A stretch of DNA of 7,446 bases from Simkania sp. Its GTDB lineage: Bacteria; Chlamydiota; Chlamydiia; Chlamydiales; Simkaniaceae. Made by a program: the position numbers and the translations under genes. Position 1 is the first letter of the stretch. Every line of letters begins with the position of its first letter. Below the pieces are notes generated by a model. That model worked only from the letters and a program-made list of their open reading frames with translations. It had not been told where the DNA came from and did not search any database. Of this stretch, positions 1-5,302 are shown in pieces. The DNA is taken from positions 1 to 7,446 of the forward strand of contig JANQJX010000209.1 of the NCBI GenBank assembly GCA_028281425.1. The letters run 5' to 3'.

Positions 1-1133
1 AATGGAGAGAGATCTTCTTTTTTTAAACCGAGTTCTTCAAGTCCCTTTTGCAGGTGAAATTGAGCCTTTTTTACATTGCCATCTGAAAAAAATGGAGGAA
101 CTTTGGTTTTTTTTAAAATAGAAGGAATCAAGCTTGTGGCTACTTTATCAAACATTTTGGTGACATGTTCAGAAATCAAATTTCGGTTGATAGCATAAGA
201 AAAGGCTTTTCGAATATGCTTGTTGTTAAAAGGAAAAACTTTTGTATTAAACACACAAAAATTGAGTGCTACAATTGGGCAAATATGAAACTGATTTTTT
301 TGTTTTAAAACAGTGACTGCATCGATGGGAAGAGGGGATATCAATCCTCCTATCCAATCGAGTTCGTTTTTTTCAAAGAGTTCTAGAGTTGTATTTTCAC
401 TTCCAATAATCGTTATGGAAACTTGTTCAATTTTGACACGATGTTTATTCCAAAATTTAGAATTTTTTTTTACGAGGATTTCATCTTCATTTTTCCAATA
501 GGAAAGAGTGAAAGGACCATTAGAGACTAAAGAGTCTCTTTGACCTTTGAAGGGACCCACTTTCTTGCCTTGGTTTGGAACGGGAAAAAAAGTTGTATAA
601 GCAGTCAATTGCATGAAATAAGGCGTTGGTTTTTCTAAATCGACAATAAGGGTGTATGCGTCTTGAGCTTTTACACCGACTTCATCTATTGAACAAAGCC
701 CTTTTTTTGCTTTTTCACTGTTTTTAATTGGAAAGAGAAGATGACTTGCTCGAGAAAGGAATTTAGGGTTGAGGGCAGCTTTCCAAGAAGCTTCAAAATC
801 AAAAGCTGTGAGGGAAGTCCCATCAGACCAATAACTTTCTTTGAGATGAAAGATATAGGTTTTAAAATCTTTTGAAATTTCTACCGATTCAGCAAGAGAA
901 TATGAAAGAGTCCCATCAGGTTCAAGATGTGTTAATCCTTCATAGAGCATAAGATGAAGGTGAGTAGAAACGGGGTCTGTACTCATACGGGGGTCAAGTG
1001 TAAAAGGGGTATAATTCACATTGATGCGAATTGTTTTTTTTCTTTTCTCTTGATGCTTACCCTCTTTTTTTGTGCAGCAACAAAGCGAAAAAAGGAGTAG
1101 GATAAAAAAGGCAAAAAAAATATTTTTTTTCAT
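1..1133 (-). CDS. oppA: Peptide ABC transporter substrate-binding lipoprotein, OppA-like (SBP family 5), C-terminus cut by window edge
   Basis: On the minus strand an uninterrupted frame runs from an ATG at 1133 off the left edge (377 codons). The N-terminus MKKNIFFAFFILLLFSLCCC is a lipoprotein signal: basic start, hydrophobic stretch and a Cys cluster at 18-20, one of which (C20, preceded by LCC) could be lipidated. After a Lys-rich linker come family-5 solute-binding landmarks: LDPRMSTDPVS at about 47-57, LYEGLTHLEPDGT near 63-75, the W-SDG-LTA-DF segment near 102-113, SNGPF in the middle and IRKAFSYAINR near 305. Family members are usually about 520-550 residues, so roughly 150 are missing to the left. 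The family captures oligopeptides outside the inner membrane for OppBCDF import, a nutrient route expected in an intracellular bacterium. No clear Shine-Dalgarno precedes the ATG; an in-frame ATG further upstream is closed by TGA. The specific ligand cannot be read from the sequence. Confidence 0.9.
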   Translation of the reverse strand, partial: MKKNIFFAFFILLLFSLCCCTKKEGKHQEKRKKTIRINVNYTPFTLDPRMSTDPVSTHLHLMLYEGLTHLEPDGTLSYSLAESVEISKDFKTYIFHLKESYWSDGTSLTAFDFEASWKAALNPKFLSRASHLLFPIKNSEKAKKGLCSIDEVGVKAQDAYTLIVDLEKPTPYFMQLTAYTTFFPVPNQGKKVGPFKGQRDSLVSNGPFTLSYWKNEDEILVKKNSKFWNKHRVKIEQVSITIIGSENTTLELFEKNELDWIGGLISPLPIDAVTVLKQKNQFHICPIVALNFCVFNTKVFPFNNKHIRKAFSYAINRNLISEHVTKMFDKVATSLIPSILKKTKVPPFFSDGNVKKAQFHLQKGLEELGLKKEDLSP

Positions 1134-1331
1134 TTCAAAAAATTCAACTTGTCATCATTCCCTTAAATCCTTGCCAATCAAACTGAAAAACTTAATATCC
1201 CTCGGATTGTGGCCTATTTCGAGGTTTTTGGAGTCAAAGTGCACGGCCAGATCAGCTGCATACAATTTATTCAAGGTTTGATTCCAAAAAGATTTCTTAG
1301 TTTAGATGATAAAGTGAATAAACGTTTTGAT
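1134..1331. other. Intergenic region between the kinase-like gene and oppA
   Basis: These 198 bases separate two minus-strand genes. I find no convincing -35/-10 pair, no terminator with a T-run in the minus direction, and no RNA gene. A CCTCG/CGAGG stem with a 15-base loop exists around 1199-1223 but has no strand-appropriate gene to terminate. Whether oppA is read from the upstream gene's promoter or has its own is not decided. Confidence 0.5.
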
Positions 1332-2321
1332 CTATTCTTTTCTTTTAAGCTTAGCAATTTGATTTAAAGCAAAAGAGGAAAGTTCGGGATAATTTTTATT
1401 GAGCCAGGGAAGGAGTTTTTTCTGAATTTTTATCAACTCAAAATGGCGATAGTAATGAAGATCTTTTTTAGGATCATGATGGAATCCTCCTATGTCAATT
1501 TCAATGGCTCTTCCATCGATAAAGCCAAAATTTCGGATAGGATGAGGATCTTTATCACTATAGCCAAGTTGAGCTCGGTATTCGGTAAACTTAAAAATTT
1601 CTTTAAGAGCTTTTTTAGCTTTTTCAGTTTGATTGTTCTTTTTTAATTTAAGCAAATATTCATCTGTAGGAAGCGCTTTTTTCTGTAGGATAAATTCAAA
1701 ATCATCAAGATTGAGTTTATATTTAAGTCCAATGGGATCGGAAAGAGTAAGAATGGTTTTAAGATGATGCGTTTTATTAAGATGGATATAGATCAGTCCT
1801 GTATCATTTTTAAATAATTCATAAGAAATTTTGCAGCTATTAAAAGTTTTATGAAGTGTCCTTTTTTTTCTCGCTTCCCATTCTTGTTGCTTTTTTTTAA
1901 AAAAAGAAGGGAGTGATGAAGATAGAGTCTTTAATAAGGGATTTAAACGCCATCTTTTATGTTTAAAAAATTTGATCACGTAATTTTGATCTTTACTTAA
2001 AAAAACATAGCTTTGACTTCCGCTTCCGAGGTAAACATAGCTTTGAATAAGAGCTTTTTCGACTTCGGTAAGATCTGTCTTTGAGATCGTAACATCCCAG
2101 TTTGTTTGATAAGAAAGTTTTGACGAAATACTTGTGATTCCAAAACCATGAGTTAAATAGCGAAAATAGCACTCTATGCCAACAAGCATTCCGATGGAAA
2201 AAAAGAAGATTAAGATTTTTGAAAAAAAAGAGTCAGGCTTAATAAGTTTGGTTTTCATAGGTATTGTTTTAGATTGCTCAAAATCTACTATTTTTCTGAT
2301 TTTACCCCTTTTTTTCTTCAT
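1332..2321 (-). CDS. Membrane-anchored protein with kinase-like (APH/UbiB-type) active-site motifs, function unknown
   Basis: I do not recognise this gene by name. From the ATG at 2321 it encodes 329 residues. A very basic N-terminus is followed by one hydrophobic segment (about 33-50, SKILIFFFSIGMLVGIECYF), suggesting a single membrane anchor. The rest resembles a protein-kinase-like fold: a glycine-rich loop LGSGSQSYVF at 98-107, VIKFF with a candidate ATP lysine at 117, then DKDPHPIRNFG at 256-266 and EIDIGG at 274-279. The latter two recall the DPHPxN and DFG elements of UbiB/ABC1 and aminoglycoside-phosphotransferase kinases, though Asp-to-Asn spacing is one residue longer than usual. 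A TTG at 2354 would add 11 residues and an ATG at 2258 would remove 21 while keeping the anchor; none has a good Shine-Dalgarno, so the start is uncertain. It is the first gene after the promoter at 2400-2428, upstream of oppA. Kinase activity is inference. Confidence 0.75.
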   Translation of the reverse strand: MKKKRGKIRKIVDFEQSKTIPMKTKLIKPDSFFSKILIFFFSIGMLVGIECYFRYLTHGFGITSISSKLSYQTNWDVTISKTDLTEVEKALIQSYVYLGSGSQSYVFLSKDQNYVIKFFKHKRWRLNPLLKTLSSSLPSFFKKKQQEWEARKKRTLHKTFNSCKISYELFKNDTGLIYIHLNKTHHLKTILTLSDPIGLKYKLNLDDFEFILQKKALPTDEYLLKLKKNNQTEKAKKALKEIFKFTEYRAQLGYSDKDPHPIRNFGFIDGRAIEIDIGGFHHDPKKDLHYYRHFELIKIQKKLLPWLNKNYPELSSFALNQIAKLKRKE

Positions 2322-2399
2322 CTCGAATGAACATATCCCATGAGAGTTTAGCAAATCAAAGTGAAGAAAAATTTAAGATATCTATGTTAAAAGAGGATA

Positions 2400-2428
2400 A
2401 TTTTAAGCAGGCCCATTTTAAAAGACAA
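2400..2428 (-). promoter_or_regulatory. Sigma-70-type promoter candidate for the kinase-like gene
   Basis: Read on the minus strand: TTGTCT at 2423-2428 (4 of 6 to TTGACA), a 17-base spacer, and TAAAAT at 2400-2405 (5 of 6 to TATAAT). A start near 2393 would give a leader of about 70 bases to the ATG at 2321. It is the best pair I see upstream of this gene, but AT-rich DNA gives such matches by chance. Confidence 0.45.
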
Positions 2429-2669
2429 ATTTCTTAAATCTTACCTATTTATCCCTTTATCATCTATGAGAAAAGAGCATAAGGTTCTTTTTTTGTCATA
2501 AATTGTTTTGAAATATGACCCCCTATTTCTTCTCCTCTCTTTCGAAAAGGGATGTGCGAGTGTTTACAGAGCATGTGAATTTTTTAGAGGGGGCATAAAA
2601 TGGGGGCTAAAGGGAAAAAATAGATTGAAGAAGTTTAAAATTTAAAAAAATCAGAGGTTGTACTTTAAG
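2429..2669. other. Divergent intergenic region with one C5 and two G5 tracts
   Basis: No coding frame or RNA gene is recognisable here between the minus-strand kinase-like gene and tRNA-Val. Its distinctive content is ATGACCCCCT at 2515-2524, which can pair (one bulged A) with AGGGGGCAT at 2588-2596, and a second TGGGGGC at 2601-2607 that could compete for the same C tract. A TTGTCA hexamer at 2493-2498 lacks a properly spaced -10 box. Confidence 0.4.
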
Positions 2670-2699
2670 TTGAAATCACTTAAATTTTCTTAGTGTAAA
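2670..2699 (+). promoter_or_regulatory. Promoter candidate for tRNA-Val and the downstream translation genes
   Basis: TTGAAA at 2670-2675 (5 of 6) and TGTAAA at 2694-2699 (4 of 6) are 18 bases apart, placing a start near 2706 and a leader of about 17 bases before the tRNA. No terminator was seen between the tRNA and pheS, so this may also drive the thrS-like/infC/rpmI/rplT/pheS genes. The -10 box is weak. Confidence 0.35.
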
Positions 2700-2708
2700 A
2701 AAGTGATT
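2674..2708. repeat. Perfect 8-base inverted repeat overlapping the tRNA-Val promoter
   Basis: AATCACTT at 2674-2681 is the exact reverse complement of AAGTGATT at 2701-2708, with a 19-base spacer. The left arm overlaps the end of the -35 candidate and the right arm covers the expected transcription start, an operator-like placement. It could also be chance in AT-rich DNA; no binding protein is implied by the sequence itself. Confidence 0.5.
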
Positions 2709-2722
2709 GTACCTTAGAATTT

Positions 2723-2796
2723 GGGGTATTAGCTCAGTTGGTTAGAGCGCCACGTTGACATCGTGGAGGTCAGCTGTTCGAGTCAGCTATATCCCA
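2723..2796 (+). tRNA. tRNA-Val (anticodon GAC)
   Basis: A complete cloverleaf of 74 bases. The acceptor is GGGGTAT with ATATCCC (one G-U pair) and discriminator A at 2796. The D arm is GCTC/GAGC, and the anticodon stem CCACG/CGTGG encloses loop TTGACAT with anticodon GAC at 2757-2759. The T arm is AGCTG/CAGCT around TTCGAGT. The 3' CCA is not encoded. It should read GUC and GUU valine codons. It lies 19 bases before the start of the thrS-like gene, with no terminator between, so its 3' processing would create the 5' end of that mRNA if they are co-transcribed. Confidence 0.97.
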
Positions 2797-2815
2797 TTAT
2801 TGATCTTGATTTTCT

Positions 2816-4090
2816 ATGAATCTCTCTATAAACTACCAATGTGCTGCAGAAGTCTTGATGGCTGCAGTTTCACAGCTTTGTCCTAAAGCTTACCCTATAG
2901 AAGGAAGGGCCACAAGACTTGGTTTTGCCTATGATTTTTGTTTTCCCTACCCTTTTTCTAATGAAATGTTTCCTTTTATTGAAGAACGTATGTCTTCGAT
3001 CATAAGGGAAGATCATCCCATCGAACATCGACAGATGATTCCTGAAAATGCAGCTGCATTTTTTAAATACCATCAACGCTATTATCCGAGTATCCTTGCA
3101 AAAGGGAGTCAAAAATCTCTATTAGATATTTTTATTATGGATCAATTTATCGATTTATGTCCTCCTCCTTACTTAAAGAGAAGCCAAGAAATTGGGCAGG
3201 TGAAACTTTTGAAACTCTCTTCTCGCCCCCCTATTTCATTTCAGGGAAAAGAAAGAGAGGTGATGCGGATTGAAGGAACGATCTTTTTAGACTCTCAAAG
3301 TAAAAAAAAAATTTTGAAACGTAGAAAGGAATTAGAAGCACTAGAGCATCGCAAATTTGGAGAACAACGGGCCCTTTTTTGGATCCTTATTAAGCGAAAA
3401 AAGCATTTAAGAGAAAGACATCAAGTTTACTGGTTTTTAGAAGGAAAAAAACTCATCAGAAAATTGCTTCATTTTTTAGAAGATCGCTTATTAGATCAGG
3501 GCTATTTCTTAGTCAAAAGTGGAGGGGGCTCTCTCTTAGAAAACCATGAGAGATTTCTTATAAGTAGACAGATTTCATTCAAAGAAAAGCCTTTTCGCAT
3601 TGCTGAAATAGGAGAGGTTCTTTCTGATGATGGAATAGATCCTTGGGAGGGATTTTATTGTGCAAAAAATTATATGTTTGAACGTTTTCATATTTTTTGT
3701 TTAAAAAAACATTTAGCAAATGAGCTTATTTCTTCCTTGCAATTCATCGAAAAAACCCTTAGAATGTTTGATTTTAATGGAAGCGTTCAAATTTTCTTTC
3801 CTAAAAATGATCAAGAAATCTCTGAAATCTTTGGTAAGATTGTTTCTTTTTTTCATTTAGAAGTTGAAAAAAAGAAAGGAAAGAAAGGAAAAATGATTTG
3901 GAAAATTGAAGATCGTTATGGTCGGTTGAATGAAGGGCCTTTTTTAGAAGTGGAAAATAGAAAGGATAGAGCTGTTGTCATTGGAAGCTTATTTGGTCAA
4001 ATAGAAAAATGGATTGCGCTTCTTATCGAAGCAAAAGGGATAAGTTTTGATGAGCGTATGAAAGGTGTCGCTAAAAAAACAGCGTTTTGA
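2816..4090 (+). CDS. Threonyl-tRNA synthetase-like pseudoenzyme (editing domain plus decayed class II core)
   Basis: This 424-residue protein follows the ThrRS plan from the editing domain onward. Residues 7-95 match the N2 start (CAAEVLMAAVSQLCP, then YDFCFPYPF and IIREDHPIEHRQM); 111-157 match FIDLCRGPHV through RIYGTAF (here FIDLCPPPYL to RIEGTIF). HRKFGEQRALF (178-188) leads into the class II core: KHLRERHQ, WFLEGKKLIRKLLHFLEDRLLDQGY (206-230), RIAEIGEV (261-268), ERFHIFC (289-295) and VVIGSLFGQIEKWI (387-400). The TGS and anticodon-binding domains are absent (E. coli ThrRS has 642 residues). Editing HxxxH is Q8xxxE12, CxxxH is C115xxxY119; the NCPGH segment is deleted, the motif 1 proline is G236, the motif 2 Arg is S270 and the motif 3 Arg is K398. 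Aminoacylation or editing therefore looks impossible. The frame is intact with conserved hydrophobic pattern, arguing for selection. It begins 19 bases after tRNA-Val, without Shine-Dalgarno; an in-frame TGA at 2807 excludes an earlier start. It sits where E. coli keeps thrS. Confidence 0.85.
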   Translation: MNLSINYQCAAEVLMAAVSQLCPKAYPIEGRATRLGFAYDFCFPYPFSNEMFPFIEERMSSIIREDHPIEHRQMIPENAAAFFKYHQRYYPSILAKGSQKSLLDIFIMDQFIDLCPPPYLKRSQEIGQVKLLKLSSRPPISFQGKEREVMRIEGTIFLDSQSKKKILKRRKELEALEHRKFGEQRALFWILIKRKKHLRERHQVYWFLEGKKLIRKLLHFLEDRLLDQGYFLVKSGGGSLLENHERFLISRQISFKEKPFRIAEIGEVLSDDGIDPWEGFYCAKNYMFERFHIFCLKKHLANELISSLQFIEKTLRMFDFNGSVQIFFPKNDQEISEIFGKIVSFFHLEVEKKKGKKGKMIWKIEDRYGRLNEGPFLEVENRKDRAVVIGSLFGQIEKWIALLIEAKGISFDERMKGVAKKTAF

Positions 4091-4126
4091 GTAAGATTTA
4101 ACGTAATAGTCGATTTTTCGAATTGC

Positions 4127-4144
4127 AGGGTGATTTAAGATTTG
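4127..4144 (+). promoter_or_regulatory. infC ribosome-binding site and TTG start
   Basis: AGGGTGAT at 4127-4134 is a good match to the anti-Shine-Dalgarno, seven bases before TTG at 4142-4144. An in-frame TAA at 4136-4138, only one codon before the TTG, rules out any earlier start, and the conserved IF3 N-terminus (NREIRAQKVRLIG) begins three codons later, so the non-AUG start is forced. Confidence 0.85.
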
Positions 4145-4690
4145 AAAACTAATAGAGAAATACGAGCTCAAAAAGTACGTCTAATTGGGAAAGATGGAAA
4201 CCAAATTGGAATTGTTTCTATCAAAGAAGCAGTGATGCATGCCAAGCAAGATGGGCTTGATCTTGTTGAGATTTCACCTCATGCGATTCCTCCCGTTTGC
4301 AAGATTATAGATTATGGCAAGTACCGCTATCAGATCACGAAAAAAGAGCGAGAAAGTAAAAAAGGGCAACACCAGGCAAAGCTCAAGGAGATTAAAGTAA
4401 AACCCAATATCGATGAACATGATCTTTTAACAAAGATCAAAAAAGGAAGACAATTTATCGATAAAGGAAATAAAGTCCGTATTACTTGCATGTTTAGAGG
4501 GCGTCAGCTCTCTTATCCTGAATTGGGACAAAAAGTGATCAATCGGTTTATTAGTTCTTTCGAAGATATTGCTCAGGTTGAAGCACCACCTAAATTTTTA
4601 GGGAAAAATTTAAGTTTGGTTTTAGCTCCTATAGGGAAAAAATTTAAAGGAGAAAAGAATGCCAAAAGTCAAAACGAAAAAGGCAGTTAG
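4142..4690 (+). CDS. infC: Translation initiation factor IF-3
   Basis: IF-3 binds the 30S subunit, prevents 50S joining and checks the initiator codon and tRNA. The 182-residue length is normal (E. coli 180). The N-terminal domain starts with NREIRAQKVRLIG and includes the DGLDLVEISPHAIPPVCKIIDYGKY landmark (about 39-60, consensus LDLVEISPxAxPPVCKIMDYGK). A basic linker, YQITKKERESKKGQ, leads to the C-terminal domain with KEIKVKPNIDEHDL (81-94) and the RNA-binding strand KVRITCMFRGRQLSYPELG (110-128). The start is TTG, not AUG. In E. coli infC begins with AUU and IF-3 represses it through that codon; a similar feedback loop is plausible here. The last 32 bases overlap rpmI, and the rpmI Shine-Dalgarno lies inside infC, suggesting translational coupling. 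The gene follows the ThrRS-like gene by 51 bases. Confidence 0.98.
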   Translation: MKTNREIRAQKVRLIGKDGNQIGIVSIKEAVMHAKQDGLDLVEISPHAIPPVCKIIDYGKYRYQITKKERESKKGQHQAKLKEIKVKPNIDEHDLLTKIKKGRQFIDKGNKVRITCMFRGRQLSYPELGQKVINRFISSFEDIAQVEAPPKFLGKNLSLVLAPIGKKFKGEKNAKSQNEKGS

Positions 4691-4856
4691 AAAACGTTTT
4701 AAGATGACAAGTAGTGGGTTGCTTATGCGCTCAAAACAAGGCCGTCGTCATATTTTGACGAAAAAAACATCTAAACGGAAGCGTCAATTGAAAAAATCGA
4801 TTGTGATGAGTGAAAGCTATGCAAAACTCTATAAACGTCTTGCACGTTTAGCCTAA
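4659..4856 (+). CDS. rpmI: 50S ribosomal protein L35 (bL35)
   Basis: A 65-residue, strongly basic protein with the L35 pattern: MPKVKTKKAVRKRFKMTSSG at the start, then RRHILTKKTSKRKRQL in the middle. L35 is a small late-assembly protein of the large subunit that threads into 23S rRNA. The ATG is six bases after AAAGGAG (4646-4652), which lies inside infC, and the first 32 bases overlap the infC 3' end in another frame. Order and overlap fit co-expression with infC and rplT, the arrangement known across many bacteria. Length is as expected for the family. Confidence 0.98.
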   Translation: MPKVKTKKAVRKRFKMTSSGLLMRSKQGRRHILTKKTSKRKRQLKKSIVMSESYAKLYKRLARLA

Positions 4857-4883
4857 AATAGAGACGAGGAAGGAGAAAAAAAA

Positions 4884-5240
4884 ATGGTTCGAACAAAAAA
4901 GTCTGTTGCTTCTAGACGGAGAAGAAAAAATCTTTTAAAGCAAGCAAAAGGATTTACTGGAGATCGGAAAAATCATGTACGCTTAACGCAAGATGCTGTG
5001 ATGAAAGCGATGGCTTTTAATTATGAACATCGAAAAAAGAAAAAGAGAGATTTTCGCCGTCTTTGGATCACGCGCATTGGAGTAGGGGCAAAAGTCAATG
5101 GGATTTCTTATAGTAAATTGATCGCGGGTTTAGTCAAATTGGGTTGTCAAATCAATCGTAAAATGCTTTCTGATCTTGCCATTAAAGATCCAAAAGCTTT
5201 CTCATTTATTGTTGATCATGCCAAAAAAGCCCTTGTATAA
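4884..5240 (+). CDS. rplT: 50S ribosomal protein L20 (bL20)
   Basis: A 118-residue protein of canonical L20 length. The N-terminal arm MVRTKKSVASRRRRKNLLKQAKGF is the long basic helix that contacts 23S rRNA early in large-subunit assembly; RDFRRLWITRIGVGAKVNGISYSKLIAGL (56-84) is the conserved globular part. AAGGAG at 4870-4875 is eight bases before the ATG. The gap to rpmI is 27 bases. In E. coli and Bacillus L20 represses this operon by binding its mRNA; I do not see a recognisable L20-binding pseudoknot here, and the short intergenic spaces leave little room for one outside coding sequence. Confidence 0.98.
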   Translation: MVRTKKSVASRRRRKNLLKQAKGFTGDRKNHVRLTQDAVMKAMAFNYEHRKKKKRDFRRLWITRIGVGAKVNGISYSKLIAGLVKLGCQINRKMLSDLAIKDPKAFSFIVDHAKKALV

Positions 5241-5284
5241 ATTGCAAAAGATATTCCCTATCTATTTTCTTTCAGAAGAATGGA

Positions 5285-5302
5285 AAGGAGGCCCTCTTTG
5301 TG
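5285..5302 (+). promoter_or_regulatory. pheS ribosome-binding site within a small hairpin, GTG start
   Basis: AAGGAG at 5285-5290 serves as Shine-Dalgarno nine bases before GTG at 5300-5302. The same six bases can pair with CTCTTT at 5294-5299 (one G-U pair) around a GCC triloop, ending directly at the start codon. If formed, this would hide the ribosome-binding site and lower or condition pheS translation. Confidence 0.55.

Noticed and set aside
313..501. Plus-strand 62-codon frame
   Set aside because: It lies fully inside the minus-strand oppA frame, has low-complexity Phe/Ser content and no ribosome-binding site.
1199..1223. CCTCG/CGAGG stem followed by GTTTTTGG as a plus-strand terminator
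   Set aside because: The 15-base loop and five-pair stem are weak and no plus-strand gene ends nearby.
1072..1281. Plus-strand 69-codon frame
   Set aside because: It overlaps the oppA 5' end and signal peptide on the other strand and shows no family features.
2520..2531. CCCCTATTTCTT also present at 6399-6410, both upstream of tRNA genes
   Set aside because: Only 12 bases, at different distances from the tRNAs (203 and 135 bases) and with unrelated flanks; too little to call a shared element.
2429..2722. T-box or other aminoacyl-synthetase leader upstream of the ThrRS-like gene
   Set aside because: No T-box sequence or specifier-loop architecture is visible, and a tRNA gene intervenes between this region and the coding sequence.
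2870..3112. Minus-strand 80-codon frame
   Set aside because: It is antisense to the ThrRS-like gene, whose frame has clear family matches throughout this stretch.
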